Notes under the pieces: model-generated | Told to the model about the DNA's origin: nothing | Seen by the model: only the letters and a program-made list of their open reading frames with translations | The model's database searches: none | Translations under genes and position numbers: made by a program | Part shown: positions 50,021 through 63,867 of the stretch, in pieces | Layout: each line of letters starts with the position of its first letter | How positions within the stretch are numbered: position 1 is the first letter of the stretch | From: Rusavskia elegans | Taxonomy: Eukaryota > Ascomycota > Lecanoromycetes > Teloschistales > Teloschistaceae | Direction: 5' to 3' | DNA length: 64,000 nucleotides | NCBI GenBank assembly: GCA_011316305.1 | Contig: SAUG01000029.1 | Location: 372,001 to 436,000, forward strand

Positions 50021-51830
50021 GCCGAAAAGATAGCTATTCAAAAGACTATAAAAAAGTTAGAACGGAACGAAACCTATATAACTCTTCTTTAATATATCGC
50101 TACCGAAATTTCTACAACTTTTTTTTATAGTATTCGCCGCCTATCTTCTAGTTTATATAATATACGAAAATAGCGCTCTAATACTAGACTATTAGCTTCT
50201 TCTACTAGGAATACGGTATTACTATAATTAACTACTACCGGAATTTCGTTTCTAGAATAATATATTAAAATATCCGCTTATAAAAAGATTTATAGAGGCC
50301 GTTTAAATTAAAATAAAGAAACTATAAAATAAAAATATCTAGAAAGAAGTAACATTCGATACTACAATTTAATATAATAAAGAGCCTATTTCTTTTATAT
50401 AGGTTTTTAAATATAAATTTGATAAATAAAGTTATCTAAATGAATTAAAGGTACGCCTTTATATTAAAAGTAATTTCTAGAATATTAATATAGATATTTA
50501 TACTACTATTTTAGCGATTTATATCTTTCGGGTATTTATAGCTATTATTATATATTTTAGATTCTAAAGAAAATAGTATAATACAGTTAGTACTTTTCCT
50601 AATGATATAATTAATAAACTTACTTTTATTAAACCTTTACTAAACTAAAAAGAGTCGAAGTCTATCTTTTTATAATTCCTTAAAGCGTTCTATAGTCTAA
50701 AGTAAACGCCGGCGCTATAATTTTATTATCTTTCGAATATTCTAGTAGACCTAGAATTTTTAATAGTATCCGAAATCGAATATTTATTTAATTATTTATA
50801 AATATATAATACTATTCTTATTTATAGATAATATTTACATTATCTATAAAGATCGCTATATATAATATATTAAAGAATTTTAAGTAAAATTTTTTAAACG
50901 CTATAAAATAAAATATCTAGATAAAATATCCTAGTGTTTAGAAATTTATATTACTCGCGATCGCGAAATCTATAAACTATTATTATATTAAAATCTATAT
51001 CTCGATAGGATTATAAAAAAATATAATATTAAATTATTAAATAAAGATTCTAAAACTTTATTTATTAATTCCGAAACGTTTACTAAAAATATAGATATAG
51101 CGGAACCTTAGTAAATTCTACTATATTAATAACTTGTCGGATTATTTAATTTCGCAGTAGTTATTACTCGCGCTAATATTAGTTATACCGCTTTAAAGTT
51201 TTTAGAATTCTTAATAAATATATCGGAATACTATCTAGAATTAGTATTTAAAACTATATAATATTAAGAATATTATAGATTCTATTTAATTATCTTCGAT
51301 ATCTACGTAATCGACTTAAATATATTATTCATCGCTTTATCGGACGCTTTATTTATTAATAATCTATTAATTCGGCGAAGTCTACAGAACTATATATTTA
51401 AATTATTTAGCGGAATAATAGACTAAAAAGTTTTAAAGTAGAAAATAGTTATAATAAATTTAATTAAAGCCGAGCTCCTTATAGCTACCGCTAGCAGGAA
51501 AGAATTCCTATAGTAGAATCAGTTCTTTAAAGAAATATTATTTAATATAGGCTATAAACCGTAAATCTAAATTAATAATATATAAATAATATAAATATTT
51601 TAGAACGTTAACTCGCAGTTCGTAACGAAGCTCTATTATATTAATATTCATCATTACTAGCTATATTAGAAGATTCGTAATAGAAATATATCTATTAGAT
51701 ATATAGTCTCCGTCGTAATTCTAGTAGATAGTTTTACGAAGATTCTTCCAGGTTTAATATTATAAAGAATTTATAAACTTACTAGAACTCTAGAATCTAC
51801 CTTTAAAAGAATATTATAATAGCGATTCTT
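50021..51830 (+). pseudogene. Reverse transcriptase and RNase H of copia F (RIP-ruined)
   Basis: RT starts near 50050 (KKLERNETYI, usual KLExxGTW). It includes IYTTILAIYIFRVFIAII near 50490 (usual YAxTLAxxxFR...AI), then YNTVSTFPN near 50580 (usual DVVNAFLN). The FLKAFYSLK.TPALQF stretch near 50680 is the usual ALYGLKxSPxLW. RNase H follows at about 51330-51830: LIRRSLQNYIFKLFSGIID, IKAELLIATASRKEF and YYINIHHYQLYQKI, ending DSFTKILPG (usual DGLTKxL). These residues are clear enough to exclude other RT classes. Confidence 0.85.
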
Positions 51831-51981
51831 CCGCCGCCGCTTCTAATATTCTAAATATCGTTAATATATCTAAATCCGGTCAAATTAAAGAAAAGGATAA
51901 AGTTTATGATAATATATAGTAGCGAGAAATAGAGTGAAAGTTAAAAATATTAATAATCGACTCTAAAGAGGTATAAAAGCC

Positions 51982-52194
51982 TATATAACGGGATTATTAT
52001 AAGAGAGTTATCTAAATTTTACTAAAATAGTCGCTTGAATTATAAAATTTACCTATTTAGATATAGTATCTACTCTATTAGGTTTAGCGTATTTTAGTAA
52101 CGGCTATATTCTATATAATTTAGCAATTCTATAGATTTCATTTCTCGTATATCTCAATCAATGCGATTATATATCCACATCTAATCGTTCTATA
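51982..52194 (+). repeat. 3' LTR of copia F
   Basis: 213 bp; TG mutated to TA at the start and the sequence ends TCGTTCTATA. It matches 45723-45935. Confidence 0.88.
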
Positions 52195-55100
52195 TAAAGA
52201 AAAATTAATATCTATTAAATAGAATGAACAACTATAGTAGTAGATAAAAATATATCTTTCGACGTTAGTAGTTATTAACTAGGGCTCTAACTTACTAGCT
52301 AGCGCTATAATATTCGGAATTCCTTTTTTATCTATAAAATTTTACCGATAACTTTAGAAATCTTAATTCTAAACCGGTCTATATTTAAAACGTATATCGA
52401 AACGGCCCTAGAATTTTCTATTAAACTTTTAATAGCGTCTATTCGGTTATTTAGTACTAAAAATAGTATATCGCCCCGTCGTTTATAGTCGCTATAATCT
52501 AAGGCGTATTCGAAATCGTTAAAATATTGAAGAATCGTTGCTCGATTATTAGCCGGTAGGAGATTATTAAATATTTAAAATAGCTAGAGAAGATTAAAAT
52601 GATTATTATATATAGTTTAGGTAGTGCTATTATAGTACGTACCTTTTTAAATAGAGAGACTGATTATCCGGAAAAGCTAAAAGGGATACTAAATCTAAAC
52701 GGCTATACTACCGAAAGATTTCCTAAATAAATTAAAACTATTTATTTAAAATAGGCAGGTAAAGTCTGTTATTTAATAAAATTGACGATATATTAGCTAC
52801 TTTACCCGGTTATTTAGATTATAAAGAGATATTATATTACTAATAGACTTCGGTAAAGATTTAAGAATTGTTAATAGAAGTAATAATAAACCGTATAACG
52901 TATATATATCTAAGCGCCGAATTATCTACGCGCGCGTTTCTAATATAATAAAAATTTATATATCGGCGTAGTCTAGTAATCGTTATAATATAGTGTAGAT
53001 CTATAAATCTATTTATTTATACTTAACCTATAGCAGTTAATAGAATACTATTATATAAAGAAGACTTTATTAATATAGTCGTATAATTCTATATTCCTGC
53101 TCGAACTACTAGATTTAAAGCCGATTAGAACGTCTAGTAATTTAACGATTACGTTAGAGACTATAATTACTTTTTCTAATAATATAGCGTAAATACTTTA
53201 TACTATTTAACTTTCTATTTTTCTATAAATAGTTTCTAGATTTAAAGTAGAACGAGTAATCTCGGTTCTACGACCGAATCTTTACCCGAATCTAGGAAGT
53301 TTTAGGTTTATTTAATAATAGATATACGGTAGAGAGGGCTACCTAGAGGCCGTAGAGGAAGTAGATAAAAGGAATAACAAAAAATAGGATAATAAAGAAA
53401 ATATAGAAGATATAGCGATAATTAACTCTTCTAAATTTCTCGGAACAGTAATAAAGAAAGCGTATTTAAATCTACTAAAAATATTTTATAAAGCTAATAA
53501 AATATTTAAAGATATTTTTAAACCCTTTTTGATTATTACTACTATCGATTACTTATTTTATTAAGCCCTAGCAGGCGATATAGAAAAGAACGATATAATA
53601 TTATTAGATAATGAGCTAAGCGAGACTTTTCTAGATATATTTCGTAAATAAGATTTTATATATTAATTCTACCGGCTCTATAATTTCTCTAGCCTCTACT
53701 ATACTATTTCTATACTACCTCTTTTTCTATTTCGTCGATACTATTCTTTATTCTATAGAATTAATAAGCCTGCCGTTACCGTTAATCTCGTATAAGAATT
53801 AAAAAAAAGCTTCGATAATATATAAAATCAGAGTTTAAAATCTATTAATCTAAAAATTAGATAGCTTATCTTTTACTATTTTATTTAATCGGCTTCGTGT
53901 AAAACTTTTGAACTTTTTAGTATTTTAAGAGCTGTAGAGTTTTTCAAGGTATTACTACTATAATTTTAATTTTATATCTCGCTTTCTATAGTATTAGAAT
54001 ACGCCTAGAAATTAGATTTTTAATAGTTAATATTAGATTAGATAGTAGAAAATCTAGAGTTCTTTAAAGTTTTACTACTATAATTTTATTTCTACTTTTC
54101 GCTTTTAATAGTATTCGAACGCGTATAGAAATTAGATTTTCGAATTTTACTATTAAATTAGATACGGAATCTTTTAAATCTTTTATTATAGAATCGCTCG
54201 TGAGAGAACTGGTTATAAAAGAATTATTTATTAAAACGTTATTATCGGTATCTAGCCCCGGATAATAATTTTTATTATCGGTTAAATTCTTATCCGAATT
54301 AAATAATATTTTTCTATTTATTACTAAATTATATTTTCGCCGAGTCTAGTCCTACTCTATAATTTCTAGACCAGAAACTATAGTAATAGTAAAGATAGCT
54401 AGAATATATCTTTTTTTTCATCTATTATCCAGGTTATTAGTATTAGCTTTTCTTTTCTAGAGTTTTAGAACTTTAAAATCCGTACTATTCTAATATTTAA
54501 CGAATAGCTTTTCTTTCCTTTTTTTATAGCTCGGGGCTTTAATAGTATTCTAATATTCTATAGTTAGCTTTTTTTTATAGGCTTTCCTCTTTTATATTTC
54601 GGTATTATTTAAATAGAACGGTTCTAGATAGCTTTTACATATATTTCTAAAAAGTAAATAAAGTCTAGAAGATTTTAAAAGAGTCTTTATATTAAAGCTC
54701 CAATCTATAACTTTAAATATAACTATAATATAATAAGGAAACGGATAGATAAAATCTTTATATAAGATATAATAATAACTCTTAAAAGCGATAAAATAGA
54801 AATTAGTTTAAAAGATTTAAATAGTAGGAGATATAGTTTAAAAGGATGATAGTTTAAAAGAGAAAATATATTCTAGAAATAAATTCTTAGTTTTTAATAC
54901 TTTTCTATATCTAATCTATTATATATTAATTCGAATATTTATATTTATTCGCTGGTTTATAAATTATTAATTCGATTGATATATACTAGATTATAATAGA
55001 AACTTGAATATAATAAAAAATTAGTTTATTATAACTAGCGTCTGATTTATAGTATTAAAAATAAAATAAAGGAATTATATATTTAATTAGCTAGTATCGG

Positions 55101-58100
55101 ATTCGACGTAAAATAGTTTAGTACTAATCTTTTAAATTATTATAAAATTCTTTTTATTAATTTTCGTTAGTTTTAGTTATAGAATAGTAATAAGCTATAT
55201 AATACTATAACTACCAGGTCTGTTACCGTAGTTTTTTTAATTCTATCGATTGCGCAAATAGGCGATTAGAGTACTATTATCTTATCTTTATCTTTATTTT
55301 TATCTTTATTCCTTTCGGATTTATCGCTCGGAAAAAAAGTTATATATATTACTAAATTACGGCAGATATTAGCTACTATTAAAAAGTTAGCTGTTGTTTA
55401 ATATTAGTAACGCCTTTAAATAATTAAGTATATATATATATTTTATTATATTTATAATTCTATAATATACTTTCTAGATTTCCGCTTTTTTACTAGATTC
55501 CGGTTTAATACCTTTTTTTATTAAAAGTAGATATTCTATCTAGCGTTTCTATCTATTTTTTAAAAGATCCGTTTTAGTAAAATAGTAGCTTCTATAATAG
55601 AATCTCGGAGGAAAATAATAATCGTACTCGAGTCGAGATAGAATAATAACCAAATATTTTGCGGCGTCTCTATTTTTAAATCTTTTAATATTTAAAAGCT
55701 ATAGTCTAGTATCTATTAGCTATATACTAATTCGATATATATAATATAATCTATTTCTTATATATAGATATACGGAATTTATAGATAATTATCTTTATCT
55801 AATCGAAGATTTTATTACGGTTAACGAAGTCGTAGATTTAATCTAGAAGTTATCTATCTTTAGAGAATACTTTAGAAAATTCTAGATTATAAAATAATTA
55901 TATAAAATCCCGTACGGTTTTAAATATAGTACTAATATCTACTAGATCGTTTAAATTATAAAATCGAGCGAAGCGGACTTTAAAGTCGTCGATTTTCTGG
56001 TTCGCTATATTTATTTAATAATAAAAAATTAAAGGATAGAATTAGAAAAGAGAAGGTAGATACTATTTATAAAAAGTGATAATCTTTATATTTAATAAAT
56101 TCTCGACGTTTCTAAATAAGCTATAGTTCTAGATACGGTACTATCAATTTCTATAGAATAATAATTTTAAATTAGATAGGATTTCGTATTATCTTATTAT
56201 ACTATATTTTATATTAAAAGAAATAACGGATATTAAAAAATATATTAATTCAATATTTTTATTATATCGGGTTCTAGAATTATAGGCTTCGGCGATAGTA
56301 TCTAAATTATAAATTGAATCCTAAAAGCTATCTAGAACCTCGCTTCATCTCGCTATACTATATTTTATACCAAGAGGAAAAGAATAATATAAAAAATAAA
56401 TTTAGTACTTTTACCGTATTAGAATATAGGCTTTAGCAACGATACCTATAAATTATAACTCGATTCCGTCGCTATATTACGATTAATTTAAAAAGAACTA
56501 TATATAAAAGGATTATAGATACTATCTAATATAGATATATATATAATAAACTAAAAGCGAATATTTTCTATTTCCGAATATATGAATTTATTTATCCCGG
56601 CAAAAGTAAAAGATTTAATCGCTCTATTAATAACTGTCGATAGTATAGTTCTATTTATCTATTCGATCTAGATACGCAGCGGTATATAAATCGTTAGAAT
56701 TAGTTTTTAAACCGTTTAAAATATTATTTAACGCTTTTATATAACGATTAGCTTTATATTAAAAGGACTATAGATACTATCTAATTTTCCTGTATATATA
56801 GTTTACGATAGAAGATATAAACTCGTTACCTATAGATAAAACTAGAAATCTATTACTTTATTTAAAATTATTAGTATCGTCTTTACCTACCGTTTTATTA
56901 TAGGCTTCCGGCAGAATATAGATTTTCGTACAATTACTAAATTACTATATAATAAACTATTTTATTAAAATATTGATACAGATAGTAGTTTCAGATTTTC
57001 TACTAAGATTACGTGGTTTAGACCTGTTAATAACTATATAATTAAAAGATATTTAATAGTTATAGCTTTAACCGAACTATATTATACCCTCGATAGAAAC
57101 AAGGTATTTAATAGTACGATTTCCGATATTTACTAATAATATTAATCTAAACCTAGTCTAGCTTCTATATATACTATTATTATTACTAAAAAATCTACCG
57201 AAGTCCGTTCCGGATATTAAAAAGGAAATCTAGAATAAATATCTTTAGATATATAAATAGTTATTGGTATTTATATATATTTTATATAATTAGAATCTAG
57301 TCGATAAATGGATGTAGAATTCCTATAAAATAAAGAGTATATCGAAAATTCCTAGAATTTATTTAAAATACTACCTTTTTAAAATACTAATTTTATATAG
57401 ATATAAATCGTTTTATTAGTTTTAGTATCTATATCGGATCTATTATATATAAGAATACTATAATATCTTTTGATTTTATATTTTCTTTTAAGATTCCGGT
57501 AAAGCGTCGTTAATTCCTTTCGTATAGGAAGTTTTTTATAAAAAGATAGAATAGTATTAAACTAAATAGTTTCGAAGAAACAGACGATAGATAAAAAGCT
57601 ATATTTATTATTTTATCTAAAATTTACCTAGAATAGTATAGTATAATCCGCGTATATAATTAAAAGATAAGTAACTAGTATAATATTAAAGAGAAATTAT
57701 TTTAAAAAAAAACTACTATATTTTTAGCGAGAAAGTTATTAATAAATTATAAAATATTTTTTTCTAATATAAAGCGGGATTTCTAATCTAGCTAGATAGT
57801 ATTTTTAGAGCTACTATAGAATAATAGAAGACTAATATTATTTAAAAAGCCGTTTACCTAAAAATTATAACTAAAAGATAGTATCTATCTATATAAAAAG
57901 ATATAGGAATATACTACTTTTTTACTAAAGATTTTTATATTTAAAAAGCTCGTTTTTTTCTATAAAAATAGATATCTAAATATAAAATATTACTACTTTT
58001 ATTTATAAAGAAATCAGTAGACTATATAGGCCGAGTATTTCCTAATTATAATAAAGGAATTATCCGTAAATAGATTTCTAATATTATATCGAACTATAAT

Positions 58101-61100
58101 TTAGTACGTTCGCCTTTAATACTAATATATTATAGTTTACTAACTATAGTTTAAAAAAATTGATATAGAGTAAATTATTTTATATCTACGATCTATATAT
58201 AATCTAGTAAAACCTAAAACCGTTTATATCTATAAACTTGAAAGATTTACTATATACGACCCGATTTTTAGATAATATATCCTCTCGTCCTTTTTTCTTC
58301 GAAATATTTTTAACTATTAATATAACCTTCTCTTTAAAATATATAATTATCTACTTTTAAAAAAGGTTAAACGTAGCTACTACTACGTAACTAGTAATTA
58401 GATAGTGGCTGAAGCTAAAGTAATAACCTATAAAAATATAGCGGTATAGATAAAATATTTTATTAAAGATTTCGAAGAAAATTAACTGGACTACGTTCTT
58501 TTTCTAAAAAACACGATATTTATAATATCTTTTCCGATAAACAGAGTTTTTACTATTTTTAATTCCGATACTAAATCGTCGTTTAAAATAATTAGTTTTA
58601 AATATAAAGATATAGATTTTTATAGCGATCGCTAAAATAATATTAATTAGACGTTCGGGCTATCGGACGTCTAATAGAAATATATATAGTTTATAATTAT
58701 AAATTCGGCGATCTATAAATCTAATATAGTTATTATTCTCTTCCGATATTATCTTTATTTAATAATAGATAATTAAACGCGATATATATTATATAGCTTC
58801 CGCGTTTATTAAATACTATATCCGTTTCCCGTATTTCCGCCCGAGTTTATACTATTTATAGTTCTATTAATACGATTGGGAAAAGTTTTAAAGGTTATCT
58901 ATAAATATAGAAAAGGAAAAATCGAAATATAGTAGATATTCTAGCTATAAATTATTATAGTCGCTAATATTATTTATTAACTTTGATCCGTTTACTAATA
59001 TCGGGTTAGTAGATATATTTATATCTAAAGGAATTTCTATCGGGATATTAGAAGCTTGATTAGAAATATAAAAGAAAACTTTAATATTAATACGGTTTTT
59101 ATAGAAAGCTTTTCGCTACTATTTTAATTAATTCGATATTAAATTTAATAGTATCTTTCCGATATTTAGAGATTTTAAAATTAAAGATTATAAAAATTCT
59201 ACCGAGTTTTTTTATAGAATTTAAGGCAAAAGGATACTACTAGGCTACTATAAACGATTATTCGATTTTCTCTATATATTATAGCTCGGACTTTATAATA
59301 GATAAAAATCCGCGATAGATTTATTCCTAGTTAATATAATAGGACCATTTTTAACTTATATATTATTTATAGAATCGGATTAAACCTTTTTTATTACTAA
59401 AAATACTGTTTCCGCTAGCTAATAGTATGATTTTATAAAAGTATAGCTTTATTAGCTAAATAAAAGGTTCGACGCGCTAAAAGAATATTATATTTTTTTA
59501 AAATTACCGGAATAAACTATTTAGTAAATCGAAGCTATTTTTTTTAGAATTTAGTAAATCTATAAAATTATAAAAGTACGGATTAATATTTCTATATATA
59601 CTATAAATACCGGAATTTTCTTTATAGAAACGATTATAGACTGGAAAAGTAGAAATAATAGTGGTAATAGAAATAGTAGTATTATAGACCCCGGTAGTAT
59701 AGATCGCGAGCCTAAATTTAATAAAGTATCTAAAAAGGCCTTTTAAATATTATTCGATTTTTAAAAAGATTTAGATTTCTATTTTATTATAATCCGGTTT
59801 CCGACTATTTTAGTTTAGTAGTTCGAATATTTACTAGAAATATATCGAAACTAGTAAAGATTTTTCCTATTTTTTATATCTAATAGTCTTTTCGTATTTA
59901 TTATCTTTTAGTCATAGAGAATTACTTTTCGACGTCAGTCGAAAAAATAATTTATACCGGTAGGATATTATAGACTATAATTAGTCCCCTAGTAATATTT
60001 CTCGCTATAATATAACTAAGTAGATATTTTAGCGTATATAGTATTTTAACTTATAAATTCTAATAGTTTCTATTCTATTCGACTAAATAGAATTGATTAT
60101 AGCCACTTTATATTTTATTCGTAATTATTTATAATAAAGAGTTTTAGCTACTATTCCTCTTTAGCGGGTATTATAAAATTTAATAATTTTCTAACTAACA
60201 AAAATTAAATCCTAGATAGAATTCTAGACTATCTATTAAATTATAAATATATTAGATCTATTAGAAAAATATTATAAAATAGTATAACTTGTTTTATAAT
60301 AGAAAGTCTAAGTAAAGTATAAACGATATTATTAGCTCGGGCTTTATATTTTTTTTTATAGTATGGAAAAAACTTTAACTTCGTTATTTATTTTTATTAT
60401 AAAGCTACGCGTAGATTCTAGTATTACTATTATTTTAGTATCGCGATTTTCTTATTATTTAATAGATAACTATCACTATATATCTTTTTAGAATCTAAAC
60501 GTCTATCTATTCCACTAGTTATTTTAGAATCTTATAAATATTAACGGTAATACTAGTAGAAACTAAACGCCTATCTATTATATTAATTACTATAATTTTT
60601 TATAATATCGATAGTAATATTAATAGAATTAGCTAATATAATAAAAGGAGGGCTTTAGCCCGTATATACGTCTAGGCCGGATAATTAGATACCGGGATAC
60701 TAGAATCTTAATATTTATTTCCTTCTATATCTTTTTCTTCGGTCTTATTATAGGTCTTCTATCGTCGATTTAGAGTTTTATATATTTAATAGCTAGACCT
60801 ATTTTTATTTAACTCGCTTTATTTCTTAATATTAGAGTTATAATTATTATAGCGTCTTTTAAATCCTACCGCTAGATTTTAGATTCTAGCTTCGATTTAT
60901 ATCTCGTTTCTAAAGCTCGTTTAGATTATCTATACCGTAATTAATCTATATAGAATCGATTTTATTTCAAATTAATTTACTTCTATATTAGGGTATATTT
61001 CGAGTATTTTTTTAATACCTGTTATATTAGTATTAGTAGCGTATTAATTAGAAATATATCCGTTAGTAGTATATCTACTAATCTTTTTTTATAGGATTAT

Positions 61101-63487
61101 AGAATATAATAGATTTTATATCCGGTCTGGCCTATCTGCGTAGTATTATAAATAATACTATTTTTTCCTATTATTTTAACTTGATAGCGAATAGTTTCCG
61201 TAAAGTAATATAGTTAAAAATACTAACTATTTTATCTAGAAAACCATTTCTAGTATAAAGATTTTATTTTATTTTTTAATCTATTATATTTAGATTAATT
61301 TTATCTCCTACGACTTCGGTCTATTAGGTATTAGTATTTCCAAAACTAGCTATTAAAGGTACGATTAGCTATTTACTATATAAACTTCTAGATTCAAAGA
61401 TTCTATACTATAGTTATTATCGTTTCTTTAAATTTATAGTATTATTTTTAAAAAAAAGGTATTCTAATTATTACCGTCGGCTATAGCGGGAGCTGTTATA
61501 TCGAAGTCTAGTTTAATAGCGGGATTATTTATTAAATCGAAATCCTAGTAAATATATTCTATATTATTAATATTCAAAATTTTGTATCAATTTTACGAAC
61601 TATTAAATCTATTAAATATATTCTATATTATTAGCGCCTGAACTTTAGGCCTGCTATATTATCTATTCAACCCGATATCATACGAAATCTATATTATATT
61701 AGTAAAGGAATACTTTAGAATTATCTTTTAATTTACTAAAACTATCTAATACCGTTTATATAAACGATACCAGTTCTAATATTCCGTTATTAACTTATTA
61801 TATTTAATTATAAACTTTTATATTTTTTTAGATATAAGTTTTATATATTTATCTATAAAATAGTTATAGTATATAACGAACGATTTTTAGAATAGATTAT
61901 AGTTGGTAAACAATATAACAATTAGTTTTTCCTTCTAATATATAGAAGATATATAGAAATATAATAGTTCTATAATTTTCTAAATATAACCGAGTTCGCG
62001 TTTTTAGATAAAGTAATATCTAAAAACTGGTGGATAAAATAATAACTATTCTTTCACTAATTTAAATAGTATAAATAAAACCTAGAATTTTATCAATCTA
62101 TTATAGAATTAGGCGAATCAGTAATAATAGAAGAATATTTAAAAAGCTAGAGTAAAGATAATTATATAAACAGAGGTTATATAAAAGTATATAAAAAGTT
62201 AGAATATAGATAACTATAAAAATAAAAATTAGTAACGGTATCTTTTTTTTTATATATTAAGGTTAGAGTATATAATTTCTAATTTTTAAAATCTTTTATT
62301 TACGCTATACGCGGGAGGATACGTTAAGTATCTATAAAGTTATCTAATAATAAAAATATATAGAAATTTTATTTTAATATTATAAAAGACGATTTTAATA
62401 CTTTTTAAAGATATCTTTTATTTATTAGTTTATACGCAAATACGTACGTAGAACTATTTAGAAAAAGTACGGTATTATTAATTTCCTAAATTTTATATTA
62501 TTTCTAAATTAGAAAAATAGATTGCAGAATATATATAGTAAACGCTGCGTATTCTATTTTAGTAGTTTTCGTAAATATTAATATAGTAATTTTACGCTTT
62601 TTCTATATTATTTTTAAAGCTTTATTACCTCTTTCTATATATAAAAGATAAGTTAGCTTTCGGAAAAAGGTAGTATATAAAACTATATACTATTCTCCGA
62701 CGTTAATATATATTAGAAAGCCTCGAATCGATTTAGATATAGATTATTATTATTATTGAAATAAAAGTAAAAGCTAATTATAATAACTTTATAAAGCTTC
62801 TATTAAAAATCCTTTAAAGTTCTTTTTTTAATAACTATAATAACTAAGCTATTTATATCTCTATACTATACTAACTTTAAACGTTAGATAGTTTAAAAAA
62901 ATAAAAACCTAGATATTAAGTTTATAATAATAGATTAACGCGCCTATAAATATAGTAATACTTATAGTTTTCTTTTTTTATTTTAAAATAAATAGGTAAA
63001 AGCTATTTAAATATCCATAGTAATCAGTAGCTTTTTAAATTAAATATAGTTTATAGATATATTTAGCTATCTAAATTGTTAATATCTTTTTTTAACGAGA
63101 TTTTAAATAATTCTAGTCTTTGTTTTATTCTATAGTTTTATCTTTTAAAAAAGACTCGCCGAGAAAATAGATAGTATTAACAATATAGCGAACTTTAATG
63201 GATTTTTACTATTAAAAGATATATAAATACGTATAAATAGATATATCGAATAGGCGTTACGAAAATAATAATAATTATTTCTATATCGACTAATAAACGC
63301 TTTTTTCAGCTTATAATATTAATATCTATATTAATAGTCTTTACTAATAAAAACTTTTCTAACTAATATACCTCTAATATTAAAGTAGAAATAGAAAGTG
63401 AATATTAGTTCTATATTAATAGACGCGTCTATATATAACGGATACTACTTTTAGACGCGCGCTTTTTTTAACGTATATCTATAGAAG
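52195..63487. other. Long unrecognised RIP-degraded block
   Basis: 11.3 kb with the same CpA-poor composition as the rest. I could not match any LTR, terminal repeat or transposon domain. The + strand has several semi-open frames broken mainly by TAG/TAA: about 55770-56090 (IEDFITVNEVVDL, IIKSSEADFKVVDFLVRYIY), 56950-57120 (NNYIIKRYLIVIALTELYYT) and 59620-59860 (DPGSIDREPKFNKVSKKAF). These may be remnants of one or more large genes or elements. Strand and identity remain open. Confidence 0.4.
53932..54180. repeat. Two tandem units of exactly 120 bp
   Basis: ATTACTACTATAATTTTA at 53951 recurs as TTTACTACTATAATTTTA at 54071. Both units continue through GTATTMGAA and AGAAATTAGATTTT. 120 bp is 40 codons, so it may be a protein repeat, readable on either strand. 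Confidence 0.7.
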
Positions 63488-63489
63488 TA

Positions 63490-63865
63490 GACTGGCCGTC
63501 GGATCGGGTTTCGAACCCGGGTTAGAAAATTCTATAGTTTGACCCGACTCGAATCTCGGGTTAAATTATATAATCCGACCAGATCTAATTAATCTATTAA
63601 GCCTATATAACTCGTATAACTCTAGTATAAAAATTCTACGAATTATTTAAAAAAATTCTAATTAATTAACTACGCTAGCTATAAAGGTCCTAATTAGATT
63701 AAATATAATAGTTTAATATATTCTCTATAATAGAAATGAAAATATAATATATTTATAGATTTATTATATATATAGAAAGCTTAGCGGATACCCGGATTCG
63801 ACCCGGATTCGACCCGGACCCGACCGTTTAGCGAGTCGAATCGGTTCGACCCGAAGTAGCCAGAC
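63490..63865. mobile_element. MITE (GACTGGCC family) copy 3, 376 bp
   Basis: The left end GACTGGCCGTCGGATCGGG and right end CCCGAAGTAGCCAGAC are inverted repeats, with TA on both sides (63488-63489 and 63866-63867). Subterminal GGGTT/CCCGA blocks are as in copy 2, and the central CTAATTAATTAACTACGCTA motif is shared with copy 2. Confidence 0.88.
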
Positions 63866-63867
63866 TA

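Larger units (their letters stand above)
45723..52194 (+). mobile_element. Copia F: second Ty1/copia family, 6472 bp with both LTRs
   Basis: Two 213-bp LTRs enclose gag, protease, integrase, RT and RNase H in copia order on the + strand. The LTRs and proteins are unlike those of the A/B/C family. A 754-bp minisatellite lies between integrase and RT. A clean target duplication could not be fixed: AAGCT precedes the 5' LTR and TAAAG follows the 3' LTR. Confidence 0.88.

Noticed and set aside
49247..50041. 264-codon minus-strand open frame made of Phe-Ile-Tyr repeats
   Set aside because: It is the translation of the 9-bp minisatellite, with no coding context.
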